Positions 8,546 through 14,755 are shown, counted from the first letter of the stretch. The stretch: DNA of 38,629 bases from an uncultured Oscillospiraceae bacterium (GCA_900543305.1 UQQZ01000016.1:1-38629), one strand, 5' to 3'. Notes: generated from the letters alone by a model not told the origin. Numbers and translations are program-made.

Positions 8546-8612
8546 ATTATAACTCATCGTTCCTTTTGCTACAAGAATATAGCATTCTAAAATAAAGCTA
8601 TTACCTTGTAGC
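8546..8612 (-). promoter_or_regulatory. res operon promoter with overlapping inverted-repeat operator
   Basis: Minus-strand -10 TATAAT (8546-8551) and -35 TTGTAG (8569-8574) are 17 bp apart. The -35 lies inside one arm of a long inverted repeat: GCTACAAG (8568-8575) and its complement CTTGTAGC (8605-8612), with a second inner pair ATAGC/GCTAT. An inverted repeat covering the -35 is a typical repressor site. No adjacent regulator gene is present apart from the unknown operon gene and the sigma-like gene at the other end of the element. Confidence 0.6.
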
Positions 8613-8615
8613 AAC

Positions 8616-8650
8616 CAAAAAACTGAGCCCCAGCTTTCCGCCAGGGCCTA
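8616..8650 (-). terminator. Terminator of the serine recombinase gene
   Basis: On the minus strand, GGCCCTGGC pairs with GCTGGGGCT (with G-U pairs) around a GGAAA-type loop, followed by a run of six T. It ends the mobilization/recombinase transcript before the res promoter. Confidence 0.75.
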
Positions 8651-8674
8651 TTTTCATTTTTGCTTTTTCTTCTA

Positions 8675-10294
8675 TTAGCCCAACATCGCACCCAGGTCAA
8701 TACAGCCCACAAATTTGTAGTGAATTTCAACCAGCTGGCTTTTGGATCCATCTTCCTCCACCTTTTTCTCGTGGACTACGATCTTCTCGATCAGCTCGTT
8801 GAGTATGTGGGGTGTGAGCTCCTGAATGTCTGTGTACTTCTGAATCAGAGGGATAAACTGCTCAATATTGTCCTGGACCTCCTGGGTGTGGGCCAGTTGC
8901 TCCTGCAGCTGGCCTACCCGCTCTCTCAGGGAAGCTTGTTCATCCTCATAGCCGGGAGCCATAGCCTGGTACCTGGATTCGCTGATCTTTCCTAAGGCCT
9001 GGTCCTCGTAGAGCTTCGTTAAGATCTTGTCCAGATCTTCCACACGTTTCTCTGCCTTTTTCAGTTCACGCTCTGCCCGGGCTGTTTCCCCCTTCTTTTT
9101 TTCCAGCTTGGCCGCGAGCAGCATTTCCATGTACCGAGAAGAAGCTAACTTGGCCACCTGGGCGTTGCGGCGAATGTCTTCCAATACCAGACGATTCAAC
9201 GTCTGCCAACCTATGGCATGGGAGGTACATCGTTGCTTGCCGTAGTTCTTGTACACCCAGCAGGAGAAGCCCGTATATTTCCCCTTCTTGTTGTCGTAGC
9301 TGGCGTTGAGAGAAGAACCGCACCCAGCGCATTTCACCAACCCCACAAAGGGCTGTACATGGCCGCTGCCATTTTCCCTGCGGCGGGCTTTCATCATCTG
9401 GTGGACCGTATCCCAGAGCTCCTGGCTCACCAGCGGCTCATGGGTATGCTCCACCACAATCCAGTCTGATTCCTCGGCGGGCACCCGGCGCTTATCGAAG
9501 AAACCCTTTGTTTTTGTTTTTCCAAAAGTCAGCTTGCCCAGGTAAACTTGGTTGTTAAGAATCGCTCGGACCGAGGTGGCGTGCCAGTCGAAGGGCTTGC
9601 GCCAGTAGTCGCTGTGCTTGTAGTAGTCCGGGTTGTTCTGGTTGAAATAGGCCTGGGGATTGAGAATGTTCCGCTCCCGGAGGATCTTGGTCATGCGCAC
9701 ATATCCGATCCCGTCCGCAAACATCTGGAAGATCTCCTTCACCACTTCTGCCGCTTCCGGGTCTACGATCAGGTGATGGCGGTCTTTGGGATCCTTCTGA
9801 TACCCATAAGGGGCCCGGGAGCCAAGAAACATCCCGTTCTTGGCCCGGACCCGATGGGCTGCTTTTGTCTTTTCCGATGCTTGGCGCGCATAGAGAGAGT
9901 TGATGACATTGGTGAAGGGAAGGACTAAATTATTCAAGCCTTCTTGGGAGTCTATGTTCTCCGCCAGAGAGAGGAATCGAACGCCTTTTTCCTCGAAATA
10001 GTGCTCAATGTAAAGGCCCATCTGGGCGTACTCTCTGCCGAACCGGGAGAGGTCCTTGACGATAACTGTGTTGACCTTGCCCGCTTCAATATCCCCGATC
10101 ATTCTCTGGAAGGCGGGGCGGTCGAAGTTGGTGCCGCTCCAGCCGTCATCGCAGTAACAGTCTACGATCTCCATGTGGTGTTCCTGGCAGTACTGGGTGA
10201 GAATCGCCTTCTGGGTCTGGATGCTGCCGGACTCCCCCAGACTCCCATCGTCCTGGCTGAGCCTGCAGTAAATAGCGGCCTGCGGTTTTTCCAT
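8675..10294 (-). CDS. Large serine recombinase (TndX/TnpX type) of the element
   Basis: 539 residues from the ATG at 10294, chosen because AGGAGG lies 8 nt upstream; an upstream in-frame start would place that site inside the gene. It integrates and excises the element by cutting both att sites through a phosphoserine link. The N-terminal resolvase domain holds the catalytic serine in YCRLS (residue 13) and the arginine motif DLSRFGREY. A central recombinase domain is followed by a zinc ribbon starting CAGCG, then a charged coiled coil (about residues 395-490) and a C-terminal DUF4368-like tail. The palindromic attP deduced from the junctions fits this enzyme class. The gene sits mid-element rather than at an end because the R-M cargo lies between it and attL. 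Confidence 0.93.
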   Translation of the reverse strand: MEKPQAAIYCRLSQDDGSLGESGSIQTQKAILTQYCQEHHMEIVDCYCDDGWSGTNFDRPAFQRMIGDIEAGKVNTVIVKDLSRFGREYAQMGLYIEHYFEEKGVRFLSLAENIDSQEGLNNLVLPFTNVINSLYARQASEKTKAAHRVRAKNGMFLGSRAPYGYQKDPKDRHHLIVDPEAAEVVKEIFQMFADGIGYVRMTKILRERNILNPQAYFNQNNPDYYKHSDYWRKPFDWHATSVRAILNNQVYLGKLTFGKTKTKGFFDKRRVPAEESDWIVVEHTHEPLVSQELWDTVHQMMKARRRENGSGHVQPFVGLVKCAGCGSSLNASYDNKKGKYTGFSCWVYKNYGKQRCTSHAIGWQTLNRLVLEDIRRNAQVAKLASSRYMEMLLAAKLEKKKGETARAERELKKAEKRVEDLDKILTKLYEDQALGKISESRYQAMAPGYEDEQASLRERVGQLQEQLAHTQEVQDNIEQFIPLIQKYTDIQELTPHILNELIEKIVVHEKKVEEDGSKSQLVEIHYKFVGCIDLGAMLG

Positions 10295-10328
10295 GGGGGC
10301 TGCCTCCTTTCCTTCCCACACCATACCC

Positions 10329-10526
10329 CTATTTCTCCTCTTTATCCATACCGTAACTCACTGAATGTTCTTTCTCTTCTTTGTGGAAAGAGGACAGAGC
10401 CTCATCCCCGGCGATCATCTCTCCCACCTTGTCGAAAATACTTTTCTCCCCCCGAAAGACGCTGAGGGTGATATACCGCACGCCTCGAATCACCGTGTTG
10501 TGGCTGGTATACAGCGTTGGCATCAA
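10329..10526 (-). CDS. Small TnpW-like element protein
   Basis: 65 residues if translation starts at the TTG at 10526, 64 from the ATG at 10523. It lies between the relaxase and the recombinase on the same strand. The core TVIRGVRYITLSVF followed by EKSIFDKVGEMI resembles TnpW proteins of clostridial transposons, which have a short beta pair plus a helix and unknown function, usually sitting just upstream of the serine recombinase as here. An AAGGAG lies about 15 nt upstream of the TTG, longer than ideal. The assignment rests on size, position and weak pattern similarity. Confidence 0.6.
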   Translation of the reverse strand: MMPTLYTSHNTVIRGVRYITLSVFRGEKSIFDKVGEMIAGDEALSSFHKEEKEHSVSYGMDKEEK

Positions 10527-10553
10527 AAGGTTCGTAGTGTTCTCCTTTCTCAG

Positions 10554-11510
10554 TTACATTCCCATAGAGAATCCATGGGTCTGTTCGTATTCCTCTTCTT
10601 CGTCCACTGCGTACTGGGTATGGTCCAGCTTGCCGCCCCGCGCCAGGATATGCTCCAACTCCTCCCGGCTGTGGTGAACCGTTTCCAAGTGGTATCCGTT
10701 TTCCTCCTCGTTCAGATCCTGCAAAAGAGAGGAAAAGTCCCACACAGCATTCTCCAAACTGACACCGCTGTCTGCAGAAACCTGGATGGTATCTTCCAAA
10801 TACTCCGCCCCGCCCATGGCGAAGTAGCTCTCCAGATTCTTCCGAAGGAGCGTGGAATCGAAAAGCTTGCTGTCCCGGCAGCGGATGTTGTCCGGCGTAG
10901 TGTAGGTGATATATTTCTGGTCCGGCTCCCATTTCACCCGATACCCCATGGCTTCCATTCTATGGATGAATTCCTCTCGGGTATGGGAGTTTTCCATAGC
11001 AAATCGGATGTCCTGCCGCAGTTTCCGCTTCCAACGGGGGATACAAGATGGGGCTGCTTTCACCTCCGTGACAGAAAGCCCCCGCTCCCTGCACAGCTGG
11101 TTGGAGTACTCTTTGGCTTGCCCCATCTCCCTTGCACTCTGGTGAAATTTCTTCCCCGTTTCAAAGTTTACCGAGTTGAGAATGATGTGGTTGTGAATGT
11201 GTGCCGTGTTCTGGTGGGTGGCCACCAGGCATTGGAATCCCTGGAAGTACTGGGCAAAGGCCACGCCGATCTCATGTGCAGTAGCAAAGTCCAGGGGATC
11301 ATCGGGAGAGAAGGCCTGGACAATGTGGTAATAACTTCTCCCCTCTGTCTTGTGGAATCGTAGCTTCACCGCCTGGAATTCCTCCACAGCGGTCTGGGGC
11401 AGGCAGTTCACCCCGGAAATCAGCGATTCATTTGTTTTCTCCCGGTTGGTCACATAGTCTACGATACCTCTCAGCCCACGCGAGACAGCAACAAATTTAA
11501 CGCATGCCAT
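10554..11510 (-). CDS. MOBP-type relaxase (MobA/VirD2 family)
   Basis: 318 residues. Relaxases nick one strand at oriT and stay bound to its 5' end to lead DNA into a mating channel. The N-terminus carries the likely nicking tyrosine in GIVDYVTN (residue 19), and the metal-binding HUH-type motif is HIHNHIILNS at about residues 103-112. The C-terminal part lacks helicase or primase domains, as in small mobilizable elements. It overlaps the 3' end of mobC by 40 nt, so the two are coupled. With no mating-pore genes in the element, transfer would need a helper. The ATG at 11510 fits the usual N-terminal strand of the family. Confidence 0.92.
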   Translation of the reverse strand: MACVKFVAVSRGLRGIVDYVTNREKTNESLISGVNCLPQTAVEEFQAVKLRFHKTEGRSYYHIVQAFSPDDPLDFATAHEIGVAFAQYFQGFQCLVATHQNTAHIHNHIILNSVNFETGKKFHQSAREMGQAKEYSNQLCRERGLSVTEVKAAPSCIPRWKRKLRQDIRFAMENSHTREEFIHRMEAMGYRVKWEPDQKYITYTTPDNIRCRDSKLFDSTLLRKNLESYFAMGGAEYLEDTIQVSADSGVSLENAVWDFSSLLQDLNEEENGYHLETVHHSREELEHILARGGKLDHTQYAVDEEEEYEQTHGFSMGM

Positions 11511-11785
11511 GTCCTTTGGTACACCTCCAGGAGCGGACCTAAGTCCACCAGCTTGATACGTCCCTGCCGGGCCATCACCGTCAGCTGGTTCAGATTGTTG
11601 CCCTGGTAGCGGAGCTCCCGGACCAGCTCATCCACTCCTGGGAGGACAGTCACGTCCTTGTTCATGGCAGCCCGGCGGACGAATTCGCTTTCCGAAAGGC
11701 CCGCCTCCTTCGCCTTGGACTGGATGAAGTGCTTCTCCCAATCCGCCACTCTGGCGCGGATAAAGTTGTTGCGTGTCACGGTCAT
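11471..11785 (-). CDS. mobC: MobC-type relaxosome accessory protein
   Basis: 104 residues. MobC proteins bind oriT and help the relaxase open the DNA. The N-terminal part looks like a ribbon-helix-helix DNA-binding fold (FIRARVADWEKHFI, then a helix with SESEFVRRAA). The family signature GNNLNQLTVMARQG is clear at about residues 61-74. The start overlaps the upstream gene by 4 nt (ATGA) and the end overlaps the relaxase by 40 nt. Confidence 0.88.
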   Translation of the reverse strand: MTVTRNNFIRARVADWEKHFIQSKAKEAGLSESEFVRRAAMNKDVTVLPGVDELVRELRYQGNNLNQLTVMARQGRIKLVDLGPLLEVYQRTWHALNLLLSRVG

Positions 11786-12093
11786 TCCTCCTCACTGTCG
11801 GAGTAACATCGCTCCAGGAACTCGTCCAAAGAGTGAACAATCCCCGCCTGTTTCATCATTTTATAGCGGAGAAGATCTGAGGTTACCCGGACGTTGATCT
11901 CGTTCCACTCCAGCAGCTTGTCCATGAGGACCAGCTGCTGGAGGTCTGTCAGCTGGGCTTCCCCCTCTGGATCCTCTAGGAAAGATGCCACCGCCTGAGC
12001 AGGAGGCATCTGCTCTCCCAGTGTCTTTTCCATCTCCGACAACACATAGTCCAGAGTTTCCTGCTTTGCTTTGAAAAGGGTAAAATCATTCAT
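11782..12093 (-). CDS. Small acidic protein of the mobilization operon, function unknown
   Basis: 103 residues, acidic and helical, ending in SDSEEE. No motif I recognise. It is the first gene of the mobilization operon (this gene - mobC - relaxase - TnpW-like - recombinase), with an AAGGAG about 11 nt before the ATG. Small proteins of this kind often precede mobC in clostridial mobilizable elements and may be auxiliary relaxosome or regulatory factors, but that is inference from position only. Confidence 0.75.
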   Translation of the reverse strand: MNDFTLFKAKQETLDYVLSEMEKTLGEQMPPAQAVASFLEDPEGEAQLTDLQQLVLMDKLLEWNEINVRVTSDLLRYKMMKQAGIVHSLDEFLERCYSDSEEE

Positions 12094-12128
12094 GATCCAT
12101 ATCTCTCCTTTTTATAAAATAGGGGTGC

Positions 12129-12215
12129 GGGCTTAGCCCACTCTGCCGCAGAACGGGTGGGGCAAGGCCCCGGCCGTACCACAGCGGCGAAACTTGCCAT
12201 GCCCTAACGGGCATG
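12129..12215. other. Candidate origin of transfer (oriT)
   Basis: The 124-bp gap between the RepA-like gene and the mobilization operon is rich in short inverted repeats: GGGCTTAGCCC (12129-12139); nested GCCGC...GCGGC (12145-12149 / 12184-12188) enclosing GGGGC-AAG-GCCCC (12159-12171); and CATGCCC-TAAC-GGGCATG (12198-12215). Its position directly upstream of the mob genes and its density of repeats fit an oriT. I cannot identify a nick site. The last hairpin could instead be a weak end signal for the RepA-like gene. Confidence 0.45.
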
Positions 12216-12217
12216 TT

Positions 12218-13306
12218 TTACCCAGGTCCCATTCCCCGCTTTTCCTGTGACAGCTGCGACGGCTGTGACAACAAATCTGATACAGGGACTGTGGAACTTT
12301 TCCCGTCACTGCCGTCACTCCCGTCACAACGGAGGGACAGGTGGATGCGTCGGGCCTCTCTTGTCCGGCTGGTTTCCAGAAGGACGCCCTGTTTCTCCAC
12401 CTGGTCCCGGTGACGAATCAGGCGCTTCATGAGCACGTTGGGCAGGATTGTTTCCCCCGTGAAGGGCTCCAGCGCCTGGGAAAGCTCTGTGGCGGTGCCG
12501 GCAAACTCCCTCTTGGCACGGAGAAATTCCGCCAGCTGAACCACTAAAGGGGCTGTGGGGACGGGCTCTTCCTGGGCGCCGTCGTCCAGCAACAGCCAGC
12601 GGTGGGCCTGGGAATCGAAGGAGATTTTCAACTCCCGATAGGTGATATCTCTTCCCGTACAGTAGAGGGTGGCGGTCCGGGAGCTGCGTTTGTCCTTGCG
12701 AAGAACAAAGTTGGAATCGGTGGCCCCGCTGATCCCCATAGTGCCGGAGATCATATTCATGGGGTCCTCGTCTTCCCGTTTTCGTAGGTGATGGATCAGC
12801 AGGATGGCCAGATGATTGCTGTCGGCCAGGGCCTTCAGCACTTCCAGGCCCCGGTAGTCGTTGGCATAGGCGTTGGCGTCCCCGCCCATTCCCCGGACCC
12901 GCTGGAGGGTGTCGATTACCACCAGCACCGTATGTGTATGCCCTGCAAGGAACTGCTGGATCTGCTGCTCCAGCCCACAGCGCAGCTTTTCAGAAGCCGT
13001 AGCGAAGTGGAGATTTCCCGGAGCGGTATCGGTGATGTCCAGCAGGCGGCTTTGGATACGGGAGTAGTTATCTTCCAGACAGAGGTAGAGCACATCCCCC
13101 CTCCTGGAGGGAAAATTCCAGACCTTCTCCCCCTTCGCCACCTGCAGACACAGCCAAAGAGCCAGCCAAGATTTGCCAATCTTAGACGCTCCCGCCAGCA
13201 GGTGCAGTCCCTGTGGGAGGAAGTCCTCCACCACAAACCGTACCGGCGGCAGCAGGGTGGTGGTCAACGTTTCGCCGTCCACGGTAAACAATGGTTTTTG
13301 CTTCAT
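12218..13306 (-). CDS. RepA-like AAA/RecA-fold ATPase of the element
   Basis: 362 residues. It belongs to the RepA/RadA-like hexameric ATPase group found in plasmids and mobile elements, probably a replicative helicase or a maintenance ATPase acting while the element is a circle. Walker A is GASKIGKS at residues 39-46; Walker B is VLVVIDT in the middle; a further conserved ILLIHHLRK segment and GTMGISGATD follow. The C-terminal part (about residue 255 on) may be a winged-helix-like region, and the last residues are low-complexity with repeated SDGSDG. AAAGGAGG precedes the ATG at 13306. The 5' flank contains an inverted repeat. Confidence 0.85.
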   Translation of the reverse strand: MKQKPLFTVDGETLTTTLLPPVRFVVEDFLPQGLHLLAGASKIGKSWLALWLCLQVAKGEKVWNFPSRRGDVLYLCLEDNYSRIQSRLLDITDTAPGNLHFATASEKLRCGLEQQIQQFLAGHTHTVLVVIDTLQRVRGMGGDANAYANDYRGLEVLKALADSNHLAILLIHHLRKREDEDPMNMISGTMGISGATDSNFVLRKDKRSSRTATLYCTGRDITYRELKISFDSQAHRWLLLDDGAQEEPVPTAPLVVQLAEFLRAKREFAGTATELSQALEPFTGETILPNVLMKRLIRHRDQVEKQGVLLETSRTREARRIHLSLRCDGSDGSDGKSSTVPVSDLLSQPSQLSQEKRGMGPG

Positions 13307-13327
13307 GGTTTGCCTCCTTTCTCAAGT

Positions 13328-13361
13328 CTTATAGGGGCTGTTTCACCCCTTCATCTATAAG
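13328..13361 (-). promoter_or_regulatory. Inverted repeat just upstream of the RepA-like gene
   Basis: CTTATAG (13328-13334) and CTATAAG (13355-13361) enclose GGGG/CCCC, so the minus-strand RNA can fold with a short internal bulge a few bases before the ribosome binding site. It could be an operator or a translational control hairpin. A weak promoter with -35 TTTACA may lie just upstream. The rest of 13362-13490 shows nothing I can name. Confidence 0.4.
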
Positions 13362-13490
13362 GACACTTGGAAAGGGGTTGTAAACCAAAAAGTTTAAAAA
13401 ACAGAAAAAAGAGAAACCGGTAAGGGCTTCTCTGAAAATGGTGGGTCATTATGGGAGGATATTACCAAAGCGAATATGAGATAACAGGCG

Positions 13491-13518
13491 AAAAGCCCTG
13501 TCATTCGACAGAGCTTTT
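13491..13518 (-). terminator. Hairpin terminator overlapping the end of the sigma-like gene
   Basis: AAAAGCCCTGTC (13491-13502) and GACAGAGCTTTT (13507-13518) form a 12-bp stem with a 4-base loop and A/T flanks on both sides. The stop codon of the sigma-like gene lies inside it. Confidence 0.7.
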
Positions 13519-13884
13519 CAGGGTTTGGTGAAGTTTCTTCAGTCGCTTTGATACTGCCATTTTGGAAACACCCAGGAGTTTCCCCATTTCCTCCATGGTC
13601 AGTTCGCTGTCGTAGCGGAGAGAGATGAGCTTTTGATCCTCTTCCCTCAGGGCTTTCACAGCTTCCCGCAGATTTTTAAGCTGGAGGCTTCGGAGCACAG
13701 ATTCTTCCAAAGACGCACAACTGGCCATACAGGACAGCACCGTTTCAAACTCGCTTTTACTAAGATGCCTCTCGTCCCGCTTGTCCTGAGCTGCCGCCCG
13801 CTTCCGATCCTGCTCCAGAAAGTCCGCGACCTCCTTTGGCACTGATATAGTTTCACCTTCGTAGAGGATCTCTACTTGGTTCAA
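13501..13884 (-). CDS. Sigma-70 region 4-like regulator of the element
   Basis: About 127 residues from a TTG at 13884. I prefer this start because GGAAAGGA lies 6 nt upstream, while the in-frame ATG at 13902 has no ribosome binding site. The N-terminal half is charged (VADFLEQDRKRAAAQDKRDERHLSKSEFE is the characteristic opening of small sigma-like proteins of clostridial elements). The C-terminal helix-turn-helix (SELTMEEMGKLLGVSKMAVSKRLKKL) matches region 4, which contacts the -35 box. Region 2 is absent, so it is probably an accessory transcription factor for element genes rather than a full sigma factor. It is the most upstream gene of the element's leftward series. Confidence 0.8.
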   Translation of the reverse strand: MNQVEILYEGETISVPKEVADFLEQDRKRAAAQDKRDERHLSKSEFETVLSCMASCASLEESVLRSLQLKNLREAVKALREEDQKLISLRYDSELTMEEMGKLLGVSKMAVSKRLKKLHQTLKSSVE

Positions 13885-14012
13885 GTTGTTTCCTTTCCGC
13901 ATCGCGGAAGGGCCACACCACGCTGCCGGCACAGCGCCAAATACTGTGGACTTTCATGGGATCCACCTGCAGTGGAATATTTTATATTGATTCGCGGGGC
14001 TCATGAATGCCT

Positions 14013-14079
14013 GAGGTCACACAGGGTGTGATCCTCACCGGAATGCTGTGGTATTGGGCTTTCGCCTATTTTTATTATA
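14013..14079 (-). promoter_or_regulatory. Extended -10 promoter and leader hairpin of the sigma-like gene
   Basis: Minus-strand TATAAT at 14074-14079 is preceded by TGA, giving an extended -10; the -35 is poor. About 30 nt downstream of the likely start lies a strong inverted repeat (14013-14036): GAGG-A-TCACAC, loop CCT, GTGTGA-CCTC, with one bulged A. It could be an operator for autoregulation or an RNA hairpin. The leader to the TTG start is about 180 nt and otherwise featureless. Confidence 0.5.
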
Positions 14080-14168
14080 TCACCCTGCGCTGCCTAAAAA
14101 TATACCAAAACAGAAAAACGCTTTGAAGAAACCGAGAATTTTGGCTTTTGGGGGCTTTCTTCTGGTCT

Positions 14169-14203
14169 GCGGGTCCCAACCCCCAGTTGGTGTCCTCACC
14201 CGC
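14169..14203. repeat. Nested inverted repeat in the non-coding right part of the element
   Basis: GCGGGT (14169-14174) pairs with ACCCGC (14198-14203) and encloses CCAAC (14176-14180) pairing with GTTGG (14186-14190). It lies in the roughly 240-bp stretch 14080-14323, where I see no convincing gene. It could be a replication or transfer site, or a structured RNA; the function is unknown. Confidence 0.4.
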
Positions 14204-14323
14204 CTTTCTGGGCCACACACGGGACGAAAAAGGACTTTGACGGAGTCATCAGCACATTGGAAAACGACTTTGGGGTTGTTTCTTATTTCTTATAAAGCAT
14301 AAAAGAGAATATTCCGCGAATAC

Positions 14324-14362
14324 AAAAAAGCCCGGGAACCCGCATGATTCCTGGACTTTTTC
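14324..14362 (-). terminator. Terminator of the element-borne tRNA-Thr
   Basis: Immediately after the CCA end of the intact tRNA the minus strand reads AAAAAGTCCAGGAA, a short loop, then TTCCCGGGCTTTTTT. The 14-bp stem has one mismatch and a G-U pair and ends in a T-run. The tRNA therefore comes with its own terminator inside the element. Confidence 0.85.
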
Positions 14363-14363
14363 A

Positions 14364-14439
14364 TGGAGCTGGAAACGTGACTTGAACACGCGACCTGCTG
14401 ATTACGAATCAGCTGCTCTACCAACTGAGCTATTCCAGC
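14364..14439 (-). tRNA. Intact tRNA-Thr(CGT) carried inside the element
   Basis: 76-nt cloverleaf with all arms: acceptor GCTGGAA/TTCCAGC, D-arm GCTC/GAGC, anticodon stem GCTGA/TCAGC with loop TTCGTAA (anticodon CGT, reading ACG, threonine), variable loop AGGTC, T-arm GCGTG-TTCAAGT-CACGT, discriminator T and encoded CCA. It differs from the rejoined host tRNA-Thr at about six positions, several of them as compensating pairs, so it is a diverged homologue and not a fresh duplicate. It lies 93 bp inside the right att junction and downstream of the host tRNA promoter (14683-14712). The simplest reading is a replacement tRNA carried by the element. Confidence 0.92.
14392..14422 (-). repeat. 31-bp direct repeat shared by intact tRNA and orphan 5' half
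   Basis: The stretch from the variable loop through the anticodon arm to the D-stem is identical at 14392-14422 and 14533-14563. It begins with the GACC core of the att sites, so the element tRNA itself looks like a second attB half-site next to attR. Confidence 0.85.
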
Positions 14440-14514
14440 ATATTCACTTTTTTCAATCTGTTTGCCTGTTGAGACTGCAACTGGAGGCCCAACGTGTTTC
14501 TTCCCGGTTGTTCA

Positions 14515-14536
14515 CCCTTAGCGACAACCAATGACC
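14515..14536. other. attR: right junction of the integrated element
   Basis: The element end CCCTTAGCGACAACCAAT (14515-14532), an inverted match to the left end in 14 of 18 positions, is followed by the GACC core (14533-14536) that begins the orphan 5' tRNA half. Confidence 0.8.
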
Positions 14537-14580
14537 TGCTGATTACGAATCAGCTGCTCTACCGACTGAGCTATGCCAGC
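14533..14580 (-). pseudogene. 5' half of split tRNA-Thr(CGT)
   Basis: On the minus strand this reads GCTGGCA acceptor strand, D-arm, anticodon arm with loop TTCGTAA and variable loop AGGTC, then breaks off into element DNA with no T-arm or 3' acceptor strand. The missing part is at 2594-2625. It is still downstream of its promoter, so a tRNA-half-like leader is probably transcribed ahead of the intact element tRNA. Confidence 0.9.
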
Positions 14581-14682
14581 ACACTTTTCCTCATGCGCCA
14601 TCCGTAATGGATCCCCATGCATCCGGAAACGGAAAACTCTTCCCTCTCCCCGTTTCACACAGCGTTTCTTCAGCGCCTAGTT

Positions 14683-14712
14683 ATTATACTAGAAAAGGGG
14701 AGGAACTGTCAA
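14683..14712 (-). promoter_or_regulatory. Host tRNA-Thr promoter (consensus)
   Basis: Minus-strand -35 TTGACA (14707-14712) and -10 TATAAT (14683-14688), both perfect, with an 18-bp spacer. It points at the split tRNA 5' half (14580) and, beyond attR, at the intact element tRNA. Confidence 0.85.
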
Positions 14713-14746
14713 GATAAAAGTCCCACTTTTTTCCCCGTGGATTCTG

Positions 14747-14755
14747 TGCTATAAT
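14747..14755 (+). promoter_or_regulatory. Extended -10 promoter of dnaD
   Basis: TGCTATAAT is a perfect extended -10 about 45 bp before the dnaD start. There is no good -35 in the T-rich stretch upstream. It is divergent from the tRNA promoter. Confidence 0.65.

Larger units (their letters stand above)
2622..14536. mobile_element. Integrated mobilizable element with type III R-M cargo, inserted in tRNA-Thr
   Basis: An element of about 11.9 kb lies between two halves of one tRNA-Thr gene. Its ends are imperfect inverted repeats around GACC. Rejoining them gives an imperfect palindromic attP of about 40 bp, the form used by large serine recombinases, one of which is encoded inside (8675-10294). 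Mobilization genes (MobC, relaxase), a RepA-like ATPase and a sigma-like regulator are present, but no type IV secretion genes. It is therefore an integrative mobilizable element that would need a helper conjugative system. All genes point left. The restriction-modification genes occupy the left half, between the recombinase and attL, as cargo. A tRNA-Thr gene sits 93 bp inside the right junction. Confidence 0.85.

Noticed and set aside
8421..8674. CRISPR-like or riboswitch assignment of the repeats before res
   Set aside because: Only inverted pairs occur, not regularly spaced direct repeats, and the leader fits no riboswitch consensus I know. No CRISPR array was seen anywhere in the window.
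14048..14302. 84-residue plus-strand frame in the right arm of the element
   Set aside because: No ribosome binding site, low-complexity proline/leucine composition, and opposite in direction to every element gene.
14364..14439. Reading the intact tRNA-Thr as the host gene and the element end as lying to its left
   Set aside because: The orphan 5' half (acceptor GCTGGCA) pairs with the left 3' half (TGCCAGC), not with the intact tRNA (GCTGGAA/TTCCAGC), and the inverted-repeat ends lie outside the intact tRNA.
2594..14580. Split tRNA as a trans-spliced or intron-containing tRNA
   Set aside because: The interruption is about 12 kb, carries mobile-element genes and has att-like ends; no intron or splicing signals are visible.
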